Part shown: positions 25,191 to 32,917 of the stretch, one piece after another
How the letters are laid out: each line of letters starts with the position of its first letter
How positions within the stretch are numbered: position 1 is the first letter of the stretch
Origin: Rhodospirillales bacterium
GTDB lineage: Bacteria; Pseudomonadota; Alphaproteobacteria; Micavibrionales; Micavibrionaceae
Direction: 5' to 3'
DNA length: 64,000 nucleotides
Assembly (NCBI GenBank): GCA_020638175.1
Contig: JACKJA010000002.1
Span: 372,001 to 436,000 of the forward strand
Program-made: the position numbers and the translations under genes
The notes under the pieces: generated by a model
What the model saw: the letters and a program-made list of their open reading frames with translations, nothing else
What the model was told of the DNA's origin: nothing
Database searches by the model: none

Positions 25191-26447
25191 TTACTGGTTC
25201 ATGGACTGGAAGAAATCATCGTTGTTTTTGGTTTCTTTCATCTTGCCCAGCAGGAATTCGACGGCATCGACCGTCCCCATCGGGTTAAGAATACGGCGCA
25301 GCACCCACATTTTCTGGAGCACATCTTTGTTGACCAGAAGCTCTTCTTTCCGCGTTCCGGATTTCTGGATATCAATGGCCGGGAAGACCCGTTTGTCGGA
25401 AATTTTCCGATCAAGAACGATTTCAGAGTTACCGGTTCCCTTGAATTCTTCAAAGATCACCTCATCCATCCGGCTGCCGGTATCAATCAGGGCCGTGGCG
25501 ATAATGGTCAGCGATCCGCCTTGCTCGATATTCCGGGCCGCCCCGAAGAAACGTTTCGGACGTTGCAGCGCGTTGGCGTCCACACCCCCGGTCAGAACCT
25601 TACCGGAACTGGGAACAACCGTATTATAGGCCCGCGCCAGACGAGTAATCGAGTCGAGCAGCACAACAACGTCGCGCTTGTGCTCAACCAGGCGCTTGGC
25701 TTTCTCCATAACCATTTCCGCCACCTGGACGTGACGGGCGGCAGGTTCGTCAAAGGTCGAGGAAATCACTTCCCCGCGCACGCTGCGCGCCATATCGGTC
25801 ACTTCCTCCGGCCGCTCGTCAATCAGCAGCACAATCAGGTAAGCCTCCGGATGATTTGCTTCGATTGAGTGCGCAATTTCCTGCAGCATCACGGTCTTAC
25901 CGGTCCGCGGCGGCGCCACGATCAAAGCCCGCTGGCCAAAACCAAGCGGCGAAGTCATTTCAATCACACGCTGAACATTGCATTTTCTGGTCGGATCGTC
26001 AATCTCCAGCTTAATCTTGCGATCCGGGTAAAGCGGCGTCAGGTTATCAAAGTTAATGCGGTGACGGATTTTCTCCGGCGGCTCGCCATTGATCGTCCCA
26101 ACGCGTAGCAATGCGAAATAACGCTCGTTATCCTTCGGCGCGCGAATTTCACCCTCAACAATATCCCCGGTCCGCAGCCCAAAACGACGCACTTGCGACG
26201 GCGACACATAAATGTCATCCGGCCCCGGCAGGTAATTTTCTTCCGGAGAGCGCAAGAAACCGAACCCGTCCTGCAAAACCTCCAGCACCCCGGTCCCGGC
26301 AATCGGCACATCCTGCGTTGCCAGTTCCTTGAGGATGGCAAACATCATGTCCTGCTTGCGCATGGCGTTACAGTTTTCAATGCCCAGTTCTTCGGCAAAA
26401 GCCAAAAGCTCTGCGGGGGAGCGGTTTTTTAATTCCTGGAGATTCAT
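25191..26447 (-). CDS. rho: Transcription termination factor Rho
   Basis: 418 residues, standard for Rho. Hexameric RNA-dependent ATPase that ends transcription. Seen are the N-terminal helical RNA-binding domain (LKNRSPAELLAFAEELG), the cold-shock-like primary site (GFGFLRS), P-loop APPRTGKTVML, Walker B VVLLDSITRLARAYN and the Q/R-loop region with SGKVLTGGVDANAL. Its presence fits the several convergent gene pairs here that lack intrinsic terminators. Rho is commonly autoregulated through its leader; 302 bases separate it from the divergent gene at 26751. Confidence 0.98.
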   Translation of the reverse strand: MNLQELKNRSPAELLAFAEELGIENCNAMRKQDMMFAILKELATQDVPIAGTGVLEVLQDGFGFLRSPEENYLPGPDDIYVSPSQVRRFGLRTGDIVEGEIRAPKDNERYFALLRVGTINGEPPEKIRHRINFDNLTPLYPDRKIKLEIDDPTRKCNVQRVIEMTSPLGFGQRALIVAPPRTGKTVMLQEIAHSIEANHPEAYLIVLLIDERPEEVTDMARSVRGEVISSTFDEPAARHVQVAEMVMEKAKRLVEHKRDVVVLLDSITRLARAYNTVVPSSGKVLTGGVDANALQRPKRFFGAARNIEQGGSLTIIATALIDTGSRMDEVIFEEFKGTGNSEIVLDRKISDKRVFPAIDIQKSGTRKEELLVNKDVLQKMWVLRRILNPMGTVDAVEFLLGKMKETKNNDDFFQSMNQ

Positions 26448-26750
26448 GGGGAGGTCTCTCGATTATACGGTCAATGGAGGGTTTATAAATGTGGAGTTGT
26501 AATCAAATATCTCTAATGTTTGAAAATTTGTCTCGTTACCAAATCGCAAAACAAAGGATTTTTTAATCCCGTTTTCGCGCGGATTTCTCCGCTTTTCACC
26601 AAAAAACTCTAAATTTTTAAGGGAGTTTCTTATTACTAGACCCTTGTTTTATAGCCATCCCTTTGAAACAAGTCAAACATTTTATTGACAATAGGGGCTG
26701 CCCCCTATAGTTAGACATAATATTATTAACGGCTTCATAAAAAGATAAAA
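26448..26750. other. AT-rich divergent intergenic region, rho leader
   Basis: Region between divergent rho and the gene at 26751. It holds a hairpin GCGGA-TTTC-TCCGC (26579-26592), an inverted repeat ATAGGGG-CTGC-CCCCTAT (26691-26708) and a TTGACA (26685-26690) that may be the -35 of the rightward gene, placing the repeat between -35 and -10 as an operator would be. No short coding frame stands out. Confidence 0.4.
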
Positions 26751-27488
26751 ATGTCAGAACAAGAAGAAGAGACTATTGAATATCTAGGAAACGAGGAATT
26801 CGGCGGAAACATTTTCTACTGTGGCGACACATTAAATACGCAGGACCAAAACCGCTTTTTTGAAATTTTGCGTCATGCGCCGGCAATGGCCATGATAGCA
26901 ACATCCGTCTCAGAAATATTGCTTACCAATTACTTTACACCGAAAGAATCGAAGAATAGCATTCCCTTTGGAATTGTCATACACGATCACATAACCGAAA
27001 CACAACCAAGAAAGTCCCTTGAAATTGTCCTGAGCAGCGATGGTAATCCTGAGTCAGAAAAGATCGTAACAGCTTTCATAAGCGACATATATACTTTTGT
27101 AACAAAAGAAACCATGTCTGATATTGATCACGAAACACATACGATCGCAGCGACATCCGAAAAAGAACTGTGGCGGCTTCTCTCGCGATTTGTCTCCATG
27201 GAAAGGGAGATGTGGGAACGGACAACACAAGGAAGAAGAGCTAAACCGGACGATCCTTCAATAATCGAACCATGGGCCTTCGCAGCAATGCCGGAAATTC
27301 CGTTCAATGATCTGGATTCTTTTGCCAAAGAATGCCAAAGAATAGCTTTTGATGATTTGTGCAGCTACCGTCCGGAAATAATAGCAACAATTATCGAACA
27401 ACAAGAACGCAAAAGAACCTTGCGGGAAAACCCCGAAGCAAAGATGGCATCGCCGCCGCCAATGAACCACGCCTTCCGCTGGCACTGA
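26751..27488 (+). CDS. Unknown acidic soluble protein
   Basis: 245 residues, no signal peptide or membrane segment, acidic N-terminus (MSEQEEETIEYLGNEEFGG). It is noticeably more AT-rich than its neighbours. A middle part (HDHITETQPRKSLEIVLSSDG) and C-terminal helices can be seen but I do not recognise a family. It lies on the opposite strand between hemJ and rho, which are neighbours in many alphaproteobacteria, so it may be an insertion. Its stop is 3 bases from that of convergent hemJ. Confidence 0.6.
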   Translation: MSEQEEETIEYLGNEEFGGNIFYCGDTLNTQDQNRFFEILRHAPAMAMIATSVSEILLTNYFTPKESKNSIPFGIVIHDHITETQPRKSLEIVLSSDGNPESEKIVTAFISDIYTFVTKETMSDIDHETHTIAATSEKELWRLLSRFVSMEREMWERTTQGRRAKPDDPSIIEPWAFAAMPEIPFNDLDSFAKECQRIAFDDLCSYRPEIIATIIEQQERKRTLRENPEAKMASPPPMNHAFRWH

Positions 27489-27491
27489 CAC

Positions 27492-27938
27492 CTAAAACGG
27501 CTCGACCACCGCCATCACAACAATGATAATCATCAGCACCGTCGGCGCTTCGTTCCACCAGCGGTAAAATTTCTCGGAATGCGTATTCTCATCGCGGGCG
27601 AATTGCTTGCGCCAGACCATCAGAAAATGATGAAACACCGTCATCAATACGACACACAAAAGCTTCACGTGCATCCACGGCTGCTCCAGAAGAACCGGGT
27701 TGGCCCACAACATCAACCCGCCAAACAACCACGCCGCAATCGCCGCCGGGCTCATGATATAGCGCAGCAATTTAAACTCCATAACCTTGAAGGTTTCAGA
27801 TTTGTCAGAGCCTTTTTCTGCCGTAACGTGATAAACAAACAGCCGTGGCAAATAAAACAGCCCCGCCATCCATGCCATCACGGCAATCAGGTGCAGCGCC
27901 TTAAGGGTCATATAATGATCGAGAAAAAAAGTGGCCAT
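27492..27938 (-). CDS. hemJ: Protoporphyrinogen IX oxidase, HemJ type
   Basis: About 148 residues with four hydrophobic segments, the size of HemJ. Oxidises protoporphyrinogen IX to protoporphyrin IX at the membrane, the step before ferrochelatase. The family signature ALHLIAVMAWMAGLFYLPRLFVYH is present, with conserved His and the WxNEAPTxLMIIIV-like end. ATG at 27938 has a GGGGAG ribosome-binding site; a GTG at 27944 overlapping the previous stop is an alternative. It is the last gene of the hemE operon. Confidence 0.92.
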   Translation of the reverse strand: MATFFLDHYMTLKALHLIAVMAWMAGLFYLPRLFVYHVTAEKGSDKSETFKVMEFKLLRYIMSPAAIAAWLFGGLMLWANPVLLEQPWMHVKLLCVVLMTVFHHFLMVWRKQFARDENTHSEKFYRWWNEAPTVLMIIIVVMAVVEPF

Positions 27939-27940
27939 GG

Positions 27941-28780
27941 TCACTCCCCTTTCCTGTACGGTCTTTGCAAACGCAGATACGTCCGCCCCTCGGGATCATA
28001 CTTGTTCAGAACCTTGTCGATAAAACCGTGATCGTGCATTTCCTCGATCGCAACATCGAGCATCTTGCCCAGATCGTATTCCCCCTTCGGATATACGAAC
28101 CCGTGGGAAAAAACCCGGATTGGGTCATAAGCCGCGAGGTTTTTCAGCTTCCCCGGATTGTTTTTCAAATAATGATCGGCCACCAGAAGGTTAATAAACG
28201 CCACATCGGCCTTTTTGGTTTCGACATTAACCAGCATCTGGGACAGATCGGTTAATTGCGGCATAGACAGCGTTTGCGCTTCGGGAAATTCCTCGGCAGC
28301 AATAAACTGGGACATCTCGCCATCAATCACGCTGATCTTGGTCGCAGGATCATTGATTTTCGCTGTGTAATCATCGAACCTTGTATCATCAGCCCGGACA
28401 AACACACCCGTCTCGCTGAAAAATAGCGGCGTGGTATAATTCACAAACTTGGCTTGCTGCGTATAACGGTACAGGGAAAAACACACGGCATCATACCGCC
28501 CGGTTTTCAAACCCTCCGCCAGCGTCTGAAAATTAACCTCTTCCGCCCAGTCAATCTTCAGATCCAGCCGCCGCCCGATCTCGGTCATTATATCGTACGA
28601 TAGCCCGCTAAATTCACCGGTATTGACGTCCTTGATCATCTCCGGCGGCAACAAAATATAGCCGCAGCGGATCGTGCCGGTGCGCATGACACGCTCATAG
28701 GTGGATTCTTTTTCGCCTGACGCCGCAAAAGCGGGAAAAGCGAGAAGCATTAGGAAAAAAGATAAAATCAAATTTTTCAA
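27941..28780 (-). CDS. Periplasmic solute-binding protein within the heme operon (second copy)
   Basis: 279 residues, cleavable signal peptide (cut after AFAASG). SBP_bac_3 fold opening with YERVMRTGTIRCGYILLPPEMI, followed by the ligand-domain blocks GLSYDIMTEIGRRLDLKIDWAEEV and YTTPLFFSETGVFVRADD. Closest in appearance to the upstream copy at 28777. No ABC permease or ATPase is nearby, so the delivery partner is unknown; a role connected with tetrapyrrole or precursor handling is inferred only from position. Its start codon overlaps the previous stop as ATGA. Confidence 0.9.
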   Translation of the reverse strand: MKNLILSFFLMLLAFPAFAASGEKESTYERVMRTGTIRCGYILLPPEMIKDVNTGEFSGLSYDIMTEIGRRLDLKIDWAEEVNFQTLAEGLKTGRYDAVCFSLYRYTQQAKFVNYTTPLFFSETGVFVRADDTRFDDYTAKINDPATKISVIDGEMSQFIAAEEFPEAQTLSMPQLTDLSQMLVNVETKKADVAFINLLVADHYLKNNPGKLKNLAAYDPIRVFSHGFVYPKGEYDLGKMLDVAIEEMHDHGFIDKVLNKYDPEGRTYLRLQRPYRKGE

Positions 28781-29640
28781 GGCGTGCCTCCTGCGGGCAT
28801 TGTGTTCATATATGGCTTAGCCGGCGGAAAAACCGCGCCGGGATATTCTTCATATTTCTTCAACAAGCGATCAATATAACCGCCGTTTATCATCTGTTTG
28901 AAAACAGTATTGAGCATCACTTCAAACTGGTGATCGCCCTGCGGGATAGCGATCGTCGACCCGAATACCCGTACAGGCTGGGCCTGCGCCACGTTCTTGA
29001 TCGTCCCGGGGTTGGCCTCCATAAAGCGGTAACCATCCCGAAACGCCAGAAACGCAACGTCCGCCTTACCGGATGAAACCTCCATCAAATTCTGTGCGAC
29101 ATCCGTCAGGTTCGGCAAACTGATAACCTGCGCTTGCGGAAAGTCTTGACGCGCCACAGTATTTGCTATCATCCCGTCCGATGAAGAAATCCTGACTTCC
29201 GGATTATTAACGGCCATAATATTATCATCAAATCGGTCATCATCCGCACGGACATACATACCGACCGGCATGTAATATAGGGGTTCACTAAAGCCAATAT
29301 AGCCAAGCTTGCCCTCGAACGGGTTTTCCCAATAACCAAAACAAATTGCATCATACCGACCGGCTTTCAGGCCAGGATTCATCGTCGCAAAACCGACCTC
29401 TTCTGCCCAATCGATCTTAAGGTCTAGCATCCGGGCAGCCTCTTCCATAACATCATAAATAATACCGAACATCTCCCCTGTATTGGGGTCTTTTATGACG
29501 TGCGGCGGCAAAACGACGTAGCCGCAGCGAATTACGCCGGTGCGCATCACGCGCTCATAGGTCGACTCTTTTTCCTGATCCGCCGCTTGTACGGGTAAGG
29601 CTATAAACAAGACCAACAAAGCCAAAATAAACGGTTTCAT
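28777..29640 (-). CDS. Periplasmic solute-binding protein within the heme operon (first copy)
   Basis: 287 residues from MKPFILALL with a signal peptide cut after VQAADQ. SBP_bac_3 family with the shared opening YERVMRTGVIRCGYVVLPPHVI and blocks MFGIIYDVMEEAARMLDLKIDWAEEV and EPLYYMPVGMYVRADD. The start at 29640 has GGAGAGG upstream and overlaps the hemH stop as ATGA; a 20-residue longer frame inside hemH is rejected. The stop overlaps the start of the second copy in the same way. The two copies look like a tandem duplication that has diverged. Confidence 0.9.
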   Translation of the reverse strand: MKPFILALLVLFIALPVQAADQEKESTYERVMRTGVIRCGYVVLPPHVIKDPNTGEMFGIIYDVMEEAARMLDLKIDWAEEVGFATMNPGLKAGRYDAICFGYWENPFEGKLGYIGFSEPLYYMPVGMYVRADDDRFDDNIMAVNNPEVRISSSDGMIANTVARQDFPQAQVISLPNLTDVAQNLMEVSSGKADVAFLAFRDGYRFMEANPGTIKNVAQAQPVRVFGSTIAIPQGDHQFEVMLNTVFKQMINGGYIDRLLKKYEEYPGAVFPPAKPYMNTMPAGGTP

Positions 29641-30662
29641 GACGCCTCTCCCTTCATTTTCCGGCAGCCGCATTGTGCGAATTTTTCTGGGCAGGCGCAA
29701 CCACCTTTCGCCTTGCCCGTCACCAGATCGGCTAACCCTTCAATAAACGCCGCATGCGTCCCCACGGTCGGCACCCGGGCAAAGGCCGGAACGCCAATCT
29801 CCCGCGCCAACTCCCGGTATTCAATCTCAATTTCCACCAACGTCTCTACGTGTTCTTGCGTAAAGGCCACCGGATAGATTAAAACCGGAACGCTATCATC
29901 GGCGGCCTTCTGCAAAGCCTCTTCCGTGCTCGGTCCGATCCATTTTTTAGGACCAACCCGGCTTTGGTAACAAAGCGACCAATCTAAATTTTCGATCCCC
30001 AGATATCCGGCAATCGCCGCCGCACTCTGCTCGCATTGCCATTGATAGGGATCACCCTTCTTCACAACGCTTTCGGGAAGACCATGCGCAGAAAACAGCA
30101 ATCGCGGTTTTTGTCCAGTGCTTTCAAAGATCTGCTCATAAGCTGTCTTGATAAGATCCGCCGAAGCGGTAATAAATCCGGCATTAAGGGGATAGCAGCC
30201 AATCCGGTTTGCCGGGATTGTCAGCCCTGCCTTTGCCGCTGCCCGGTCCCAATCCTCCAGCGATGATTTAACTGTCGCCGTTGAAAATTGCGGATAGAGA
30301 GGCAACAAAATAATTTTATCCGGGCTATAGGCTTTGACTTTTTCCGCGACCTCATCAGCCAGCGGATGCCAGTACCGCATACAGATAAAAACTTTGTAAT
30401 CATCACCTAGCTTTTCTTCCAGCAACGCTGCCTGCATCTGGGTGTTTTCCAGCAGCGGTGAACGATGCCCCAGATACCCGTAATTCTCCAAAGCAACGCC
30501 GCCGCCGCGCTTGGCCGATATATAACGGGCCAGCGTCCAGCGGATCGGCAGGGGCGCCGGGATAATGTTCTTGTCCATAAAAAAATTGAACAAGAACGGC
30601 TTAATGGCCTCTTTCCGATCCGGTCCGCCAAGATTGAATAAAACAACGGCTGTCTTGCTCAT
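29637..30662 (-). CDS. hemH: Ferrochelatase
   Basis: 341 residues. Inserts Fe2+ into protoporphyrin IX, the last step of protoheme synthesis. Catalytic His in LLFSAHGLPES, the conserved VAFTQEHVETLVE block and Tyr/Arg-rich N-terminal loop are visible. The C-terminus adds a Cys cluster of spacing CxCx6CxC (GGCACPEKFAQCGC), suggesting a [2Fe-2S] cluster as described for some bacterial and animal ferrochelatases. Starts within the hemE stop (ATGA) and is followed by the solute-binding copies. Confidence 0.96.
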   Translation of the reverse strand: MSKTAVVLFNLGGPDRKEAIKPFLFNFFMDKNIIPAPLPIRWTLARYISAKRGGGVALENYGYLGHRSPLLENTQMQAALLEEKLGDDYKVFICMRYWHPLADEVAEKVKAYSPDKIILLPLYPQFSTATVKSSLEDWDRAAAKAGLTIPANRIGCYPLNAGFITASADLIKTAYEQIFESTGQKPRLLFSAHGLPESVVKKGDPYQWQCEQSAAAIAGYLGIENLDWSLCYQSRVGPKKWIGPSTEEALQKAADDSVPVLIYPVAFTQEHVETLVEIEIEYRELAREIGVPAFARVPTVGTHAAFIEGLADLVTGKAKGGCACPEKFAQCGCRKMKGEAS

Positions 30663-31720
30663 AGCGAACGACCCTTGATGATTTTTGACAGGACCTCGAC
30701 ATGCGTAACCGGCGTATCCTTGATGACGCCGTGCCCAAGGTTAAAAACAAACGGTCCACCGGACAGCGCGTCCAGAATCTCTTTGGCCCATGTCTCCATC
30801 GCCGCGCCGCCCGTCAGCAAACACACAGGATCAAGATTGCCCTGAACCGGACATATTTTCTGCAGAGCTACCGCTTGCTCCAAAGGCACCATCTGGTCAA
30901 GCCCCAGCGCATCAACCCCGGTTTCACGGACATAGGCCTCATACATCAACCCGGCGCCGCGCGGAAACCCGATGATCGGAACATGCGGATATTTTACCTT
31001 TAACGCCGTAACAATCCGATTTGCCGGTTCGATACACCAGCGCCGAAACTGAACTTCATCCAGAACGCCCGCCCAGCTATCAAACAACTGCAACGCTTCG
31101 GCCCCGGCTTCAATCTGCCGCGACAAATAATGGATCGTAGCTTCCGTTACCAGATCAATCAGTTTTTGAAAACCCGCCGGATTCCGGTATGCCCAGCCTT
31201 TCACATGCAAATATTCCTTGCTGCCGCGCCCTTCGACCATGTAAGTCGCAATCGTCCACGGCGCCCCAGCAAACCCGATCAGGGCCGTTTGATCGAACCC
31301 TTCACTTTTCAAACTTTCCCGAATTTTTGAAACCGCCTCGTAAACCGGATTTAACGTTTCATCAATCCCGTCGAGACTCAAAGCACTTAAGCCACCCTCA
31401 TCACGAATAGGCGGTAACTGCGGGCCTTCCCCGGCCGTAAACGTTAAATCCTGCCCCAGCGCATGTGGCACCACCAAAATATCGGAAAACAAAATCGCAG
31501 CATCCATCCCAAAACGCCGCAAAGGTTGAAGCGTCACTTCGCAGGCAAAATCCGGATTATATGCCATATCCAGAAAACCGCCGGCTTTGGCTCGCAATTC
31601 CCTGTACTCAGGCAAATACCGGCCCGCTTGTCGCATCAGCCAAAAAGGAGTTCGATCCGGCTGATTTCCTGCCAGAGCTTGTAAAAACGGTTTGGTCATT
31701 TCACTTTTCATGACAGGCAT
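30659..31720 (-). CDS. hemE: Uroporphyrinogen decarboxylase
   Basis: 353 residues (346 if the ATG at 31699 is used, which looks more like other HemE starts; no site has a strong ribosome-binding sequence). Decarboxylates uroporphyrinogen III to coproporphyrinogen III. Signatures: PFWLMRQAGRYLPEYRELR, AILFSDILVVPHALGQDL, IGFAGAPWTIATYMVEG, QLFDSWAG and FNLGHGVIKDTP. First gene of the leftward operon hemE-hemH-SBP-SBP-hemJ. In Caulobacter and Rickettsia hemE borders the replication origin. Confidence 0.96.
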   Translation of the reverse strand: MPVMKSEMTKPFLQALAGNQPDRTPFWLMRQAGRYLPEYRELRAKAGGFLDMAYNPDFACEVTLQPLRRFGMDAAILFSDILVVPHALGQDLTFTAGEGPQLPPIRDEGGLSALSLDGIDETLNPVYEAVSKIRESLKSEGFDQTALIGFAGAPWTIATYMVEGRGSKEYLHVKGWAYRNPAGFQKLIDLVTEATIHYLSRQIEAGAEALQLFDSWAGVLDEVQFRRWCIEPANRIVTALKVKYPHVPIIGFPRGAGLMYEAYVRETGVDALGLDQMVPLEQAVALQKICPVQGNLDPVCLLTGGAAMETWAKEILDALSGGPFVFNLGHGVIKDTPVTHVEVLSKIIKGRSL

Positions 31721-32114
31721 AAAAGCAGATCATTCGTCCTAACAAAATAAAAAAGAATCTTTTTAAATAGGTTTTAGTAGATAGTAGGTCCTGTGAGTCA
31801 TGGGGATTAAAAATTACCCCCGCATTTACCCCCACAAAGACTTGGCGAACATTCATTGCAATGCTTTCGATTCGGAATGATTCGTCCCCGAAAGCAAACT
31901 TTCCCCAAAACAGCTTTCCCCACAGGGAACGACTCATTCTTTTTAAAAAGAGCGGAATCGGGATAACTCCTCCTCAAAAGATTCACCCAGATTTTACCCC
32001 CACATATACACAGCGATACCGGGATAAAAATCATCCAAAAAACCGAATCGCTTCCAGCCATAGCCTATGGTATTTTTAAAGAAGGGGCTAATAGGGAAAG
32101 GTGCAAATCGCAAT
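31721..32114. other. Candidate chromosomal replication origin
   Basis: AT-rich region between divergent hemE and the next gene. It has eight GANTC sites (31755, 31795, 31869, 31879, 31931, 31955, 31980, 32045) in about 295 bp, where about one is expected by chance. A 12-bp sequence TTTACCCCCACA occurs at 31825-31836 and 31993-32004, with a related TTACCCCCGCA at 31814; TTTCCCCA occurs at 31900-31907 and 31915-31922, resembling the weak DnaA sites of the Caulobacter origin. Gene order hemE ... ppsR-aroE-coaE matches that origin. No perfect TTATCCACA box is present. If the next gene starts at 32067, the region ends there. Confidence 0.6.
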
Positions 32115-32717
32115 ATGTTCGTAAAACTCGGTGAAGAAGAAAACACAGCTATTCTGGAAGAAATCAACCCGTTGCTGGAGGGAAGCCCGTTCGATCCCGT
32201 TACGGCCACGATCCTGGCACAGGACGTGTCCTTTTATCCCGGATACCGTTTTTTGGATATCAATGATTACGAAACAGTGCCGCACAAACGAAAGTTTGCC
32301 TTATATAAGCCCGGAAATGCCGTTGCTTTGAACTGGACCAACGAGCCGGTTTATATGCTGAATGAAAAAGCACCCTTGCAACTGAACGCCGATAACGTGG
32401 CGGCCTATGTCCGGTTTTTCTTTACCTATGTCCGGGGCCACCATGGCCGGTTCGTCATCATCGAAACCGCCGATGAAATTGCCTGGCGCGAGGATCCGCC
32501 GCCCGCTGCCCGCCGGGCCGTTAGTGAAATGATTTGTCCCATGACAGTGACAGACCATGACAGTGACGGGACGTATCACCTGATTGCCTGCATGATATTC
32601 AAAGACTCCCTGTTCAAAAGTCAGGTTCATGTCACGGCCGGGGGGCTGGTCAGCTTGTCCGATGAAAGTCTATTGATAGAAGACATGCCGGTTCTAGATG
32701 ACACATTCGGGCAATAG
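32115..32717 (+). CDS. Unknown soluble protein next to the candidate origin
   Basis: About 200 residues from MFVKLGEEENTAIL; an ATG at 32067 would add 16 residues. Neither has a strong ribosome-binding site. Visible are FYPGYRFLDINDYETVPHKRKF, an aromatic stretch AAYVRFFFTYVRGHHGRFVIIE and a C-terminal beta-rich part. No signal, membrane segment or catalytic motif. I do not recognise the family. It is transcribed away from the candidate origin and followed by a region with CtrA boxes. Confidence 0.65.
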   Translation: MFVKLGEEENTAILEEINPLLEGSPFDPVTATILAQDVSFYPGYRFLDINDYETVPHKRKFALYKPGNAVALNWTNEPVYMLNEKAPLQLNADNVAAYVRFFFTYVRGHHGRFVIIETADEIAWREDPPPAARRAVSEMICPMTVTDHDSDGTYHLIACMIFKDSLFKSQVHVTAGGLVSLSDESLLIEDMPVLDDTFGQ

Positions 32718-32748
32718 CGCCGAAAACCCGCCAAATATTAGGACTCTG

Positions 32749-32774
32749 TTAAGTTCCTCTTAAACCCCCGTTAA
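32749..32774 (+). promoter_or_regulatory. Two overlapping CtrA boxes
   Basis: TTAA-N7-TTAA-N7-TTAA: half-sites at 32749, 32760 and 32771, each pair with exactly the 7-bp spacing of the CtrA consensus. A GANTC site (32742-32746) is 3 bp away. They lie 144-169 bp upstream of the gene at 32918 and about 0.7-1 kb from the candidate origin; CtrA both activates promoters and silences the origin in Caulobacter. Confidence 0.75.
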
Positions 32775-32917
32775 CCCTTGCAATTTTTTTTGCAAAAAAA
32801 CGCTTTTTCTTTGTTTTTGGCAAGAAAGCGTTAATAAAGTTCATCCCATAATGAACCCTATGAGCGCGCTGCAACGGCGCGTGAAAGTTACGTCTTTAAA
32901 GAAGTGGTTAGGGTTCG

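Noticed and set aside
24396..25868. 490-codon plus-strand frame opposite the SBP and rho genes
   Set aside because: Spans two well-supported minus-strand genes and reads as His/Arg/Gln-rich low-quality protein.
31721..32114. CRISPR array suggested by the repeated TTTACCCCCACA and TTTCCCCA motifs
   Set aside because: Only two or three short copies at irregular spacing, no uniform spacers and no cas genes; the position and GANTC cluster fit an origin better.
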